DNA of 53,591 bases from JAIXWP01 sp046309775 (GCA_046309775.1 JBKCOM010000007.1:1-53591), one strand, 5' to 3'; counted from the first letter of the stretch, positions 24,069-33,331 are shown. The notes: generated by a model not told the origin, from the letters alone. Translations and numbers: made by a program.

Positions 24069-25388
24069 ATGGAAATAGCAGTAATCGGTACAGGTTACGT
24101 GGGACTCGTGACGGGAACATGTTTCGCAGAAACTGGAAACAATGTGACATGTGTGGATATCGATGCCTCGAAAGTGGAGCGCATGAAGGCAGGGGAAGTT
24201 CCCATTTATGAGCCGATGCTAGATGTTTTATTCGAGCGAAATCAAAGAGAAGGCAGATTGCACTTTACCACTAATCTTGCGGAAGCTATTGAAAAAGCGA
24301 AGATTATTTTTCTAGCACTTCCAACACCTCCTGGAGAAGATGGAAGCGCGGATTTATCCTATATCCTCAACGTTGCGAATCAATTGGGCCCTATGCTCAA
24401 AGATTACAAAGTGATTGTAGACAAGAGTACAGTACCCGTGGGCACATGTGACCTTGTGAAAGAAGCCATAGGAAAGTCGGCAAAAGAACAATTCGACGTG
24501 GTGAGCAATCCTGAATTCTTGCGCGAGGGATTTGCTGTGGAAGATTTTATGAAGCCCGATCGCGTAGTGGTTGGAACTTCAAGCGCTCGCGCAAAAGAAG
24601 TGATGGAAGAGCTCTACAAGCCATTTACTCGTCAGGGCAATCCGATATTATTCATGGACGAACGCAGCGCAGAACTCACCAAGTATGCTGCGAATGCGTT
24701 CTTAGCTACGAAGATTTCTTTCATGAATGAAATTGCTAATTTCTGTGAGAAAGTTGGTGCTGATGTAGACGCTGTCCGTCTAGGTATTGGTTCAGATACA
24801 AGAATTGGAAAGCGCTTTTTATTTCCCGGTATTGGATATGGAGGAAGTTGTTTTCCAAAAGACGTGCAGGCACTCGCCAAAAGCGGAGTTGATGCGGGAT
24901 ACGAATTCAAAATCTTGAAGTCAGTGATGAAAGTAAACGAGCGACAGAAGACAAGTTTACTCGGCCCGATACTCGAACATTTTAATCAATCACTTAGCAA
25001 TGTGAAAATTGCGATTTGGGGATTGGCCTTTAAGCCAGACACTGATGACATTCGTGAAGCACCAGCATTGTATATGATTGAACACCTATTGCAAGCAGGC
25101 GCAACGATTTCGGCATACGATCCAGAGGCAATGGAAAATGTGAAGAAACAAAAAAATTACCCTATCGAGTATGCACAAGATCAATACAGCGCGCTGAAAG
25201 ATGCGGATGCATTACTGATCTGCACTGAATGGGGCGTATTCAGAACACCCGATTTTGATAAAATTACAGCAGCACTAAAATCTAAAGTGATTTTTGATGG
25301 CCGCAATCTCTACGATCTAGATAAGATGAGAAAATTGGGATATTTCTACAAGAGTGTCGGTCGCGAAACTGTACACTTTGATAACTAA
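24069..25388 (+). CDS. ugd: UDP-glucose 6-dehydrogenase
   Basis: Oxidises UDP-glucose twice with NAD to UDP-glucuronate. At 439 residues the length is typical. The NAD motif GTGYVGLVTGTCFAE is at residues 7-21, the K-S-T-V-P-V-G-T segment is near 120, and the catalytic cysteine sits in GYGGSCFPKDV (about 261). The C-terminal UDP-binding domain has FKPDTDDIREAP. It heads a run of same-strand sugar genes and is followed 5 nt later by UDP-xylose synthase, which uses its product. Confidence 0.96.
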   Translation: MEIAVIGTGYVGLVTGTCFAETGNNVTCVDIDASKVERMKAGEVPIYEPMLDVLFERNQREGRLHFTTNLAEAIEKAKIIFLALPTPPGEDGSADLSYILNVANQLGPMLKDYKVIVDKSTVPVGTCDLVKEAIGKSAKEQFDVVSNPEFLREGFAVEDFMKPDRVVVGTSSARAKEVMEELYKPFTRQGNPILFMDERSAELTKYAANAFLATKISFMNEIANFCEKVGADVDAVRLGIGSDTRIGKRFLFPGIGYGGSCFPKDVQALAKSGVDAGYEFKILKSVMKVNERQKTSLLGPILEHFNQSLSNVKIAIWGLAFKPDTDDIREAPALYMIEHLLQAGATISAYDPEAMENVKKQKNYPIEYAQDQYSALKDADALLICTEWGVFRTPDFDKITAALKSKVIFDGRNLYDLDKMRKLGYFYKSVGRETVHFDN

Positions 25389-25393
25389 ACCGT

Positions 25394-26377
25394 ATGAAAA
25401 GAGTATTAATTACAGGAGCCGCAGGTTTTTTAGGATCGCACCTTTGCGACCGATTTATTAAAGACGGCTTTCATGTGATTGGGATGGATAATCTCATCAC
25501 AGGTGATTTAAAAAACATTGAGCATTTGTTTCCGAATGAGCATTTTGAATTTTATCACCACGACGTGTCGAAGTTCATTCATGTGCCCGGACAATTGGAC
25601 TATATTCTTCATTTTGCGTCTCCCGCCAGCCCCATCGACTATTTGAAAATTCCGATTCAGACGTTAAAAGTTGGATCGTTGGGAATACACAACTGTTTGG
25701 GTTTGGCAAAAGCTAAGAATGCGCGTTTGATGATTGCCAGCACCAGTGAAGTATATGGCGATCCTACGGTGCATCCACAAACAGAAGCGTACTGGGGGAA
25801 CGTTAATCCTGTCGGTCCACGCGGTGTATACGATGAAGCGAAGCGTTTTCAGGAAGCCATTACGATGGCCTATCATACCTTCCACGGTCTTGAAACGAGG
25901 ATTGTGAGAATATTTAATACTTACGGACCACGCATGCGACTCAACGATGGTCGCGTTTTGCCAGCATTCATTGGACAAGCATTGCGAGGTGAAGATCTCA
26001 CCATCTTTGGCGATGGTTCACAAACAAGATCCTTCTGTTATGTTGACGATCTTGTAGAGGGCATTGTTCGTCTATTGATGAGTGATTATGCAGGCCCTGT
26101 AAACATTGGCAACCCTGATGAAATTACTATAAAGGACTTTGCTGAAGAAATCATTAAGCTTACAGGAACCAATCAAAAAGTAATCTACAAACCGCTTCCA
26201 ACGGATGACCCGAAGCAACGTCAACCAGATATTACGCTAGCAAAACAATTACTTGGTTGGCAGCCAAAAGTCAATCGTGCAGAAGGTTTGAAAATTACCT
26301 ATGATTATTTCAAATCGCTTTCAGCGGATGAGCTAAATAAGGTAGAACATAAAGATTTTACGACTTATATCAAATGA
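25394..26377 (+). CDS. uxs: UDP-glucuronate decarboxylase (UDP-xylose synthase)
   Basis: Extended SDR of 327 residues that decarboxylates UDP-glucuronate to UDP-xylose. GAAGFLGSHL binds NAD, and the UXS fingerprint is clear: HFASPASPIDY, STSEVYGDP followed by HPQTEAYWGNVNPVGPRG and YDEAKR with the catalytic Tyr-x-x-x-Lys. GDGSQTRSFCYVDDLV and the C-terminal DDPKQRQPDI also fit. It directly follows ugd, so the two make UDP-xylose from UDP-glucose. It overlaps the acetyltransferase gene by 4 nt. Confidence 0.95.
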   Translation: MKRVLITGAAGFLGSHLCDRFIKDGFHVIGMDNLITGDLKNIEHLFPNEHFEFYHHDVSKFIHVPGQLDYILHFASPASPIDYLKIPIQTLKVGSLGIHNCLGLAKAKNARLMIASTSEVYGDPTVHPQTEAYWGNVNPVGPRGVYDEAKRFQEAITMAYHTFHGLETRIVRIFNTYGPRMRLNDGRVLPAFIGQALRGEDLTIFGDGSQTRSFCYVDDLVEGIVRLLMSDYAGPVNIGNPDEITIKDFAEEIIKLTGTNQKVIYKPLPTDDPKQRQPDITLAKQLLGWQPKVNRAEGLKITYDYFKSLSADELNKVEHKDFTTYIK

Positions 26378-26946
26378 GTTTCTTTGCACATCCCACTGCT
26401 GTAATTGATGATCACTGTCAGATTGGTGAAGGCACTAAAATCTGGCATTTCAGCCATATCATGTCGCATTGCACTATTGGCAAGCAATGCAACATTGGCC
26501 AAAATGTGGTCATCAGTCCGGAAGTGGTACTTGGCAACAATGTGAAGGTACAAAACAATGTGAGCCTTTATACTGGTGTCATTTGTGAAGATGATGTATT
26601 CCTAGGACCATCTTGTGTTTTTACCAATGTTATCAATCCAAGAAGTGCTGTTGTCCGCAAGGATCAATACATGCGCACGGTGGTAAGAAAAGGTGCGAGT
26701 ATTGGCGCCAATGCCACAATCGTTTGTGGAAATGACATCGGCGAATATGCATTTATTGGAGCAGGAGCTGTGGTGACGAAAGAAGTTCCACCTTATGCGC
26801 TTTTGGTGGGGAATCCAGCACGGCAGATTGGATGGATGTCACGCTTCGGACATCGTTTGGAATTTGATTCAAATGAAATGGCCACCTGCCCTGAAAGCGG
26901 TGAGAAGTATAAAAGAAATAACAATAGAATAGAATATTTAGGATAA
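26374..26946 (+). CDS. WbpD/WlbB-like UDP-amino-sugar N-acetyltransferase (left-handed beta-helix)
   Basis: Left-handed beta-helix hexapeptide transferase of 190 residues. Repeats such as IGEGTKIWHFSHI, IGKQCNIGQNVVI, LGNNVKVQNNVSL and IGANATIVCGNDIG are visible. The segment SLYTGVICEDDVFLGPSCVFTNVINPRS is characteristic of WbpD/WlbB, which acetylate the 3-amino group of UDP-GlcNAc(3N)A-type sugars. The matching oxidase/aminotransferase genes (wbpB, wbpE) are absent from the window, so the actual substrate is uncertain. It overlaps uxs by 4 nt and shares one base with the following dehydrogenase. Confidence 0.9.
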   Translation: MSFFAHPTAVIDDHCQIGEGTKIWHFSHIMSHCTIGKQCNIGQNVVISPEVVLGNNVKVQNNVSLYTGVICEDDVFLGPSCVFTNVINPRSAVVRKDQYMRTVVRKGASIGANATIVCGNDIGEYAFIGAGAVVTKEVPPYALLVGNPARQIGWMSRFGHRLEFDSNEMATCPESGEKYKRNNNRIEYLG

Positions 26947-28244
26947 TGATCTACGACGAATTAGTGGCCAAAGAGGCCAAGCTTGCAGTGATTGGATTAG
27001 GATACGTTGGATTGCCTATCGCACTCGAATTTGCAAGAAAAATCAAAGTAGTCGGTTTTGATATCAATGAAGAACGCGTAGAAATGATGCGCAATCATGT
27101 TGATCCTTCGAATGAGTTGGATAGCAAAGCATTCGAGGGGTGTGATATTTCCTTTTCTTCAAAATTAGAGGACCTCAGAGACGTCAAGTTCTTTATCGTA
27201 GCTGTTCCTACGCCTATCAACAACATGAATCTACCCGATTTGGGGCCAGTACTTAGTGCTTCACGCACGGTGGGACAGGTGCTTAAGAAAGGCGATTATG
27301 TTGTATACGAATCCACCGTATATCCAGGCTGCACAGAAGACGATTGTGTGCCAATTCTTGAAGAGCTCAGTGGATTGAAAATGGTAGAGGATTTTAAGGT
27401 AGGTTATTCCCCAGAGCGCATCAATCCCGGTGATAAAAAAAATACCATTCGTACAATTGTTAAAGTTGCAAGTGGATGCGATGCCGAATCTTTAGAGCAA
27501 ATTGCAAAAACATATGAGCTGGTAGTGGACGCAGGAATTCATCGAGCAAGTTCTATTAAGGTTGCCGAGGCAAGCAAGATTATCGAGAATACCCAGCGCG
27601 ACGTCAACATAGCATTGATCAATGAGCTTTCTTTGATTTTGAGCAAAATGGGGGTGAATACATACGACGTGCTTGAGGCTGCGGGAACGAAATGGAACTT
27701 TTTGAAATTTAGTCCTGGATTGGTAGGAGGACACTGCATCGGTGTAGACCCCTACTACCTCGTTTATAAAGCAAAAAAAGTAGGTTACTTCTCGAAAGTC
27801 ATCAGTTCAGCCCGCTACATCAACGATAGTATGGGATTCTATGTAGGAAAGCAGACTGTGAAGAAAATTCTAGAGGCAGGTAGAAATGCGCTTGAATCAA
27901 GAGTTCTCATTCTTGGAGCTACCTTTAAGGAAAACGTCAGTGATGTTCGAAACTCTAAGGTAATTGATATCATTCGGGAATTAGAGTCCTTTAGTGTGCA
28001 TGTAGATGTAGTCGACCCGCATGCTGATAGTGACGAGCTTCATCATGAATATGGCTTTCGATTGGTAGAGCAACCACAAAACCATCATTACGATGCCATT
28101 ATTCTTGCTGTGGCACACAAAGAATATCTCGAACTCAAGGAAGAGTATTTTACAGCTCTGCTTAAAGACGGTAAAGGTGTCATCGTTGACATCAAAGGCT
28201 TGTATAGAGGAAAAATAAAAGACCTGGACTACTGGAGTCTATAA
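26946..28244 (+). CDS. UDP-N-acetylhexosamine 6-dehydrogenase (TviB/WbpO-like)
   Basis: NAD-dependent nucleotide-sugar dehydrogenase of 432 residues that makes an N-acetylhexosaminuronate. It contains VIGLGYVGLPIALEFA (NAD site), the YESTVYPGCTED segment, YSPERINPGDK, and the catalytic cysteine in GGHCIGVDPYYL (about 260). The PGCTEDDCVPILE and PERINPGD patterns point to the TviB/WbpO/VpsB branch (UDP-GlcNAc or UDP-GalNAc) rather than UDP-glucose. It shares one base with the acetyltransferase and ends the ugd-uxs-wbpD-like run; a terminator follows 10 nt later. The sugar produced may be a GalNAcA- or GlcNAcA-type acid. Confidence 0.92.
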   Translation: MIYDELVAKEAKLAVIGLGYVGLPIALEFARKIKVVGFDINEERVEMMRNHVDPSNELDSKAFEGCDISFSSKLEDLRDVKFFIVAVPTPINNMNLPDLGPVLSASRTVGQVLKKGDYVVYESTVYPGCTEDDCVPILEELSGLKMVEDFKVGYSPERINPGDKKNTIRTIVKVASGCDAESLEQIAKTYELVVDAGIHRASSIKVAEASKIIENTQRDVNIALINELSLILSKMGVNTYDVLEAAGTKWNFLKFSPGLVGGHCIGVDPYYLVYKAKKVGYFSKVISSARYINDSMGFYVGKQTVKKILEAGRNALESRVLILGATFKENVSDVRNSKVIDIIRELESFSVHVDVVDPHADSDELHHEYGFRLVEQPQNHHYDAIILAVAHKEYLELKEEYFTALLKDGKGVIVDIKGLYRGKIKDLDYWSL

Positions 28245-28253
28245 TTCTTTTTT

Positions 28254-28281
28254 AAACCGAATGAATGTTCGGTTTTGTTTT
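28254..28281 (+). terminator. Rho-independent terminator after the UDP-HexNAc dehydrogenase
   Basis: AAACCGAA (28254-28261) and TTCGGTTT (28268-28275) form a perfect 8-bp stem with a 6-nt loop, followed by TTGTTTT. It separates the sugar operon from the TonB receptor. Confidence 0.85.
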
Positions 28282-28298
28282 ATAAATCAGTTTTTTTT

Positions 28299-30155
28299 AT
28301 GAAATTTTTAATTAACAACACGACTTTTCTTCTTCTCTTCATTTTTAGTACCGCACTGGTGCGGGCGCAAAGCGACAAAAATCTAGATACGCTTCAAATC
28401 ATCAGTGAAAAAAGACTTTTCGGTGAAAACATAAAGAATCACGGGCGCAATGTTGAAGTAATAACGGCAAAAGAAATAGCGAAACTACCCGTGCAGACAG
28501 TCAATGAAGCACTTGCTTATCTAGCGGGGGTGGATGTGCGTCAACGCGGCCCCATTGGAGGTCAGGCTGATATCAGCATGTTGGGTGGCACCTTTGAACA
28601 AGTATTAATACTGGTAAATGGTATTCCCATGCGCGATCCACAAACAGGGCACCATACGATGAATTTACCGGTGGATCTCCAAATGATTGAGCGCATTGAA
28701 GTCATCAAAGGCACGGCATCGCGCACTTATGGCGCCAATGCAATGAATGGTGCTATTAACATTGTTACCAAAGATCCCGCCTCAGAGAGAGTATTTGCGC
28801 AATTCTATGCGGCGGCACCTTTTGAAAACGATACTGCTAGTGGTGATGCGTATTACGCATTCGGATACCGCGCAGGAGTAGGTTTCAAAACACATGCGCT
28901 CTCCAATCGCGTAGACCTTTCATACCAAGAAACGAACGGCTATCGATACAACTCGGGCAGCGAACAAATACGACTCAACTATCTTGGACGAGCGATTATT
29001 AAGGATGATGTCTTGGATATCATGGCAGGAACGTTGAATAATAAATTCGGCGCCAATCAATTCTACTCTCCTACCTTTGATAAGAATTCTTTCGAGCAAG
29101 TATCTACTAGTTATGCTGCGCTCAAGTACAATACAACGCGTGGCGGCATACGCATCGCCCCTCTTGCCTATTGGAGATACAATCATGACGACTACGATCT
29201 AAGGGCCTTCAATTATCGCAACAACCACTTTACCACCGCGACTGGAGCTGAAATCCATCTATCTAAGCAATTCGAGAAATATTCGTTTGCAGGAGGGTTG
29301 GAATCGAGAGCAGAGTTGATCAGAAGCAATAACCTTGGCAAACACGAACGATTCTTCTATGCCGCGTATGGAGAAATGAAGAGGAAGTTTAAAAACGAGG
29401 CGCAATTAACGCTCGGCTTAAATGCGCAGTACAACAGCGATTTCCAATGGCGTGTGTACCCCGGCATTGAATTCAATACACCATTAGTAGAATCCATTCA
29501 TTTATTCGCAAACGCAGGATTGGCAAATCGCCTTCCTACTTACACCGACCTCTACTACTCCGACCGATCCACGCTTGGCAATGCGAATCTATTACCAGAG
29601 AACGCACTGCAAGCGGAAATAGGCTTCCGCCGCACCCTACAGAACTTGAGATTGCAAGCGAGTGGCTTTATTCGAAACACCGATGATTTCATTGACTTTG
29701 TTCAAGACTCCATCGGTGCTCGATTTGTTCCTCGCAACTTCCAAGAAGTGGTGGTGAGAGGAGGAGAATTTAGTGGTACATATTTTTTCCCAAATTCTAA
29801 AGAACAAAATTTTGGGATTACCGCTATTCGTGCTGGCTACACCTACCTTGATGCAACTATCAACGTCACAAACGTTGTGAGCCGCTACGCTCTTGAGCAC
29901 TTGCGTCATCAGCTCAGCGTACAGTTGAGTCTGAAAACAACCAAATTGTTTGAGCATACAGCGAGCATTCGCTATATGGAGCGATTCAAAGGACAGGAAT
30001 ACGCAGTGATTGACTACAGAATCCGAATGAATCAAAAAAATTGGAATATTTTCGTAGACGCTAGCAATTTATTGGACCGCCAGTTCATTGAGGCAGGCTT
30101 CGTTCCAATGCCCGGACGCTGGTTTAGAATTGGTGCTGAGTTTAATTTGAAATAA
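28299..30155 (+). CDS. TonB-dependent outer-membrane receptor (BtuB/Cir size class)
   Basis: Outer-membrane transporter of 618 residues from ATG 28299. A start at 28275 would begin inside the terminator stem. The signal peptide ends LVRAQ. A plug domain (about 25-150) shows EVITAKEIAKLPVQTVNEALAYLAGVDVRQRG and the LVNGIPMRDP and IEVIKGTASRTYGANAMNGAINI motifs. A 22-strand barrel follows, with the terminal strand GRWFRIGAEFNLK ending in an aromatic-rich motif. There is no carboxypeptidase-like extension and no SusD partner, so it is not a polysaccharide-utilisation pair. The cargo is unknown; it sits inside the sugar cluster with its own transcription start likely. Confidence 0.92.
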   Translation: MKFLINNTTFLLLFIFSTALVRAQSDKNLDTLQIISEKRLFGENIKNHGRNVEVITAKEIAKLPVQTVNEALAYLAGVDVRQRGPIGGQADISMLGGTFEQVLILVNGIPMRDPQTGHHTMNLPVDLQMIERIEVIKGTASRTYGANAMNGAINIVTKDPASERVFAQFYAAAPFENDTASGDAYYAFGYRAGVGFKTHALSNRVDLSYQETNGYRYNSGSEQIRLNYLGRAIIKDDVLDIMAGTLNNKFGANQFYSPTFDKNSFEQVSTSYAALKYNTTRGGIRIAPLAYWRYNHDDYDLRAFNYRNNHFTTATGAEIHLSKQFEKYSFAGGLESRAELIRSNNLGKHERFFYAAYGEMKRKFKNEAQLTLGLNAQYNSDFQWRVYPGIEFNTPLVESIHLFANAGLANRLPTYTDLYYSDRSTLGNANLLPENALQAEIGFRRTLQNLRLQASGFIRNTDDFIDFVQDSIGARFVPRNFQEVVVRGGEFSGTYFFPNSKEQNFGITAIRAGYTYLDATINVTNVVSRYALEHLRHQLSVQLSLKTTKLFEHTASIRYMERFKGQEYAVIDYRIRMNQKNWNIFVDASNLLDRQFIEAGFVPMPGRWFRIGAEFNLK

Positions 30156-30163
30156 AAAATATC

Positions 30164-31213
30164 ATGAAAATATTGGTTACAGGGGGTGCAGGTTTTATTG
30201 GTAGTCATGTTGTTAGACTTTTGGTCAACAAGTACCCCAATTATTCGATAGTTAATTTAGATAAGTTGACCTACGCAGGTAACCTAGAAAACTTGGTAGA
30301 TATTGAAAAGTCTGCTAACTATCAGTTTGTGCAAGGAGACATCAACGACAAGGCATTCATCCATTCACTTTTTGAAAAAGAAAAATTTGATGGTGTAATG
30401 CACCTTGCTGCAGAAAGTCATGTGGACCGCAGCATCTCGGGACCTGACGCGTTTATTGAAACCAATATTATCGGCACCACTAACCTTCTCAGTGCGGCTG
30501 TGGCCAATTGGAAGGAAGATTTTTCAGGAAAAAAATTCTATCATATCTCCACTGACGAAGTGTTTGGTTCACTTGGTAGCGAAGGCAAGTTTAGTGAAAC
30601 TACGCCTTACGATCCACGCAGTCCATACAGCTCAAGTAAAGCATCCAGCGACCACATCGTTCGTGCATATCATCACACTTATGGATTGCCCATTGTAATC
30701 ACTAATTGCAGCAACAACTACGGAAGTCATCAATTCCCGGAAAAGCTGATTCCATTGATGATACACAACATCAAAAACAACAAGCCGCTTCCTGTTTATG
30801 GTAAAGGCGAAAACATCAGAGACTGGTTATGGGTAGATGATCATGCTCGAGCAATCGATATCGTTTTTCACCAAGGTAAAATTGGCGAGACCTATTGCAT
30901 CGGAGGTAACAATGAATGGAAGAATATTGATTTGGTAAAGCTGTTGTGCAAACTTATGGATGAAAAGTTGGGACGCGCTGCGGGGACCTCTGAAGGGCTG
31001 ATTACGTTCGTCAAAGATCGCGCAGGGCATGACGCTCGTTACGCCATAGATGCTTCCAAAATCAAGCGTGAATTGGGTTGGGAGCCCACACAACCATTCG
31101 AAAAACTGCTCTCGCATACCATTGATTGGTATTTAGCCAATGAGACCTGGTTGAACAATATTACATCCGGAAATTATCAGAACTACTACAAGTTGCAATA
31201 CGAGCAACGTTGA
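30164..31213 (+). CDS. rfbB: dTDP-glucose 4,6-dehydratase
   Basis: Dehydrates dTDP-glucose to dTDP-4-keto-6-deoxyglucose, the route to rhamnose and other deoxy sugars. At 349 residues it is full length. It contains GGAGFIGSHVV, HLAAESHVDRSI, ISTDEVFGSLG, YSSSKASSDH and the conserved NCSNNYGSHQFPEKLIPLMI, all diagnostic of RmlB. The rest of the dTDP-rhamnose pathway (rmlA, rmlC, rmlD) is not in the window. It begins 8 nt after the TonB receptor stop and is probably read from the same transcript. Confidence 0.96.
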   Translation: MKILVTGGAGFIGSHVVRLLVNKYPNYSIVNLDKLTYAGNLENLVDIEKSANYQFVQGDINDKAFIHSLFEKEKFDGVMHLAAESHVDRSISGPDAFIETNIIGTTNLLSAAVANWKEDFSGKKFYHISTDEVFGSLGSEGKFSETTPYDPRSPYSSSKASSDHIVRAYHHTYGLPIVITNCSNNYGSHQFPEKLIPLMIHNIKNNKPLPVYGKGENIRDWLWVDDHARAIDIVFHQGKIGETYCIGGNNEWKNIDLVKLLCKLMDEKLGRAAGTSEGLITFVKDRAGHDARYAIDASKIKRELGWEPTQPFEKLLSHTIDWYLANETWLNNITSGNYQNYYKLQYEQR

Positions 31214-31222
31214 GTACTTTTG
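31193..31222 (+). promoter_or_regulatory. Putative promoter of the CpsB-type phosphatase
   Basis: TTG (31193-31195), a 19-nt spacer and TACTTTTG (31215-31222, exact TAnnTTTG) lie inside and just after the end of rfbB. The box ends 4 nt before the ATG. Confidence 0.65.
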
Positions 31223-31226
31223 AGCC

Positions 31227-31982
31227 ATGGGATTTTTCGATCGTTTCAAAGCCAAAGAAAAGGCAAGCGAAGAATTGCCAGCGCTCGACATGTCGCTGAT
31301 TGGAACAGACATGCATTCTCATTTGATTTTTGGAATAGATGATGGAGCTGTTTCATTAGAAAACTCATTGGAGCTAATCGAAAAGCTCTATGGGATGGGG
31401 TATCGTAAATTCTATACTACACCTCACATTTTTCGTGATCTTTACTTCAACTCCAAGTCGACCATATTACCCGCCTACGAAAAGGTGATAGAGGGTTTAA
31501 AATCCAAAAACTGGGAAATTACTTTTCATCCCGCTGCGGAGTACTACTGCGATGAGCATTTTGAAGATTTGATTGAAAAAAATGAATTGCTCCTGATGGG
31601 CAAAAACTATGTTCTTTTTGAATACTCTTTTGAAACAGAACCAGCAAATGCCAAACGAGTAATTTTCAATCTTCAATTACAAGGATTAAAACCAATTTTA
31701 GCTCATCCAGAGCGCTATGATTACATGCATCAGCAATTTCACAAATATGAAGAGCTGGTAGACAGAGATGTGTATTTGCAACTCAATATCAATAGCCTTA
31801 CCGGACATTATGGACCTGGTGTGAAGCGAACTTCCGAACGCTTAATTGACGCCGGCTTGATATCATTCATTGGCACCGATTGCCACCATCTGGGGCATAT
31901 CAACCTCACCGAACAAGCGAGGAAAAATCCATATCTCAAAAAGTTGGTCGAGAGCGGAAAGCTCAAGAATCATGAGCTTTAG
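31227..31982 (+). CDS. CpsB/CapC (YwqE)-type PHP-fold tyrosine-protein phosphatase
   Basis: Metal-dependent tyrosine phosphatase of 251 residues that usually dephosphorylates the polysaccharide co-polymerase kinase (Wzc/CapB). PHP motifs are MHSHLIFGIDDGA, YTTPHIF, FHPAAEYYCDEHF, AHPERYDYM, and GTDCHHLGH near residue 215. No Wzc kinase is in the window, so its substrate lies elsewhere. A TAnnTTTG promoter is located in the 3' end of rfbB. Its stop overlaps the convergent ferredoxin stop by 4 nt. Confidence 0.93.
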   Translation: MGFFDRFKAKEKASEELPALDMSLIGTDMHSHLIFGIDDGAVSLENSLELIEKLYGMGYRKFYTTPHIFRDLYFNSKSTILPAYEKVIEGLKSKNWEITFHPAAEYYCDEHFEDLIEKNELLLMGKNYVLFEYSFETEPANAKRVIFNLQLQGLKPILAHPERYDYMHQQFHKYEELVDRDVYLQLNINSLTGHYGPGVKRTSERLIDAGLISFIGTDCHHLGHINLTEQARKNPYLKKLVESGKLKNHEL

Positions 31983-32305
31983 GCCCCAACCTCTGCGAGT
32001 TGGACCTTTAGTCCTTCGAGGTTTGCGGTGATAGGAATTTGACACCCCAATCTGCTGTTGCCTTTTACAAAAAAAGCCTGATCAAGCATTGCTTCCTCAT
32101 CGTCATTTCTTTCCAGAATATCATGATCAGAAAGAACATAAAGGTGGCAGGAAGCGCACATTGCCATTCCGCCGCAGGTGCCTTCCACAGGCAGCTCATA
32201 GCTTTTGCAGAGCTCCATCATGTTCATGTTCATATCTGTTGGCGCCTCAAGCTGATGCTCCACTCCTTCTCTATCTACAACCGTTATATTGACTATATTC
32301 TCCAT
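31979..32305 (-). CDS. 2Fe-2S ferredoxin, adrenodoxin type
   Basis: Electron carrier of 108 residues. The cluster ligands are C44, C50, C53 and C88, in the pattern C-x5-C-x2-C...C of adrenodoxin/Isc-type ferredoxins (the GTCGGMAMCASCH loop). It is the last gene of a minus-strand set: Mrp, NifU-like protein, NADP reductase, ferredoxin. The reductase is 18 nt upstream and is the obvious electron donor. A role in Fe-S assembly is inferred from neighbours. Confidence 0.93.
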   Translation of the reverse strand: MENIVNITVVDREGVEHQLEAPTDMNMNMMELCKSYELPVEGTCGGMAMCASCHLYVLSDHDILERNDDEEAMLDQAFFVKGNSRLGCQIPITANLEGLKVQLAEVGA

Positions 32306-32323
32306 AGTGATGATGAAAGAAAA

Positions 32324-33331
32324 TTAGAAGCCATTGACACCATTGACGGTGGTATACTTCAGAACGTAATTTTTATCAGGATAAATTCTCTTGAAAGCGC
32401 TCTGCACCATCAATGTAGCCTCATGGAAACCACAGAGGATTAACTTGAGTTTACCAGGATAGGTATTTATATCGCCGATAGCGTAGACACCAGGAACATT
32501 TGTGCTGTAATCAAAGGTGTTTACCTCAATAGAATTTTTATCAATGTTCAATCCCCATTCAGCTAGCGGTCCTAGTTTAGGAGATAATCCAAACAATGGC
32601 AACCAGTGATCGGTATGCAATTCTTGCTCGCTGCCATCAAGGCCTTGAACTTTCACCGAATTCAAAACGCCATTGCCAGAGACTCCTACAACTTCAGCCT
32701 CAGTAAATAAGCTGATTTTGCCGGATGCAGACATATCAAGTACTTTTTGTACGCTATCTGGGTGACCTCTAAAGCTCTTGCTTCGGTGGATGAGTGTTAC
32801 GGATTCTGCAACATTATTAGCCAAGAAAATAGACCAATCGAGTGCAGAGTCACCGCCACCACTTACAATTACTTTTTTTCCTTTATAAAAATTAGGATCC
32901 CTTACAATGTACTCAATCCCTTTGTCTTCGAAATCTGTCAAGTTTGCAATGGGCGGCTTGCGCGGCTCAAAACATCCCAATCCACCAGCGATGGCGATAA
33001 CGGGAGCAATGTGTTGAGTGCCTCTCGAAGTGGTGAGAATGAATTTTCCATCGTCCGTTTTCTCAATGGATTCTGCGCGCTCACCCAAAGTAAAACCTGG
33101 TTTGAACGGCGCGGCCTGTTTCATGAGATTATCAATGAGTTCGCCCGCCAACACTTCAGGGAAGCCGGGAATATCATAGATTGGTTTTTTGGGATATATC
33201 TCTGTGAGCTGGCCACCTGCTTGTGGCAATGCATCAACGAGGTGACAACGCAACTTTAAAAGTCCTGCCTCGAATACCGTGAACAACCCTACAGGGCCTG
33301 CTCCGATGATGAGGATATCTGTTTCGATCAT
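32324..33331 (-). CDS. Ferredoxin/flavodoxin-NADP+ reductase, thioredoxin-reductase-like
   Basis: FAD and NADPH-dependent reductase of 335 residues. The FAD site is LIIGAGPVGLFTVFEAG (N-terminus), the NADPH-binding fold has VSGGGDSALDWSIFLA, and the second FAD motif is GVYAIGDINTYPGKLKLILCG. It lacks the CxxC redox pair of thioredoxin reductase, which identifies the YumC/TrxR-like FNR family. It presumably reduces the ferredoxin encoded next. A gap of 105 bp separates it from the NifU-like gene, so it may have its own promoter (TACTTTTA near 33370). Confidence 0.95.
   Translation of the reverse strand: MIETDILIIGAGPVGLFTVFEAGLLKLRCHLVDALPQAGGQLTEIYPKKPIYDIPGFPEVLAGELIDNLMKQAAPFKPGFTLGERAESIEKTDDGKFILTTSRGTQHIAPVIAIAGGLGCFEPRKPPIANLTDFEDKGIEYIVRDPNFYKGKKVIVSGGGDSALDWSIFLANNVAESVTLIHRSKSFRGHPDSVQKVLDMSASGKISLFTEAEVVGVSGNGVLNSVKVQGLDGSEQELHTDHWLPLFGLSPKLGPLAEWGLNIDKNSIEVNTFDYSTNVPGVYAIGDINTYPGKLKLILCGFHEATLMVQSAFKRIYPDKNYVLKYTTVNGVNGF

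Noticed and set aside
28245..28298. Cobalamin riboswitch before the BtuB-sized TonB receptor
   Set aside because: The upstream region is only about 50 nt and is occupied by the terminator; no riboswitch can fit.
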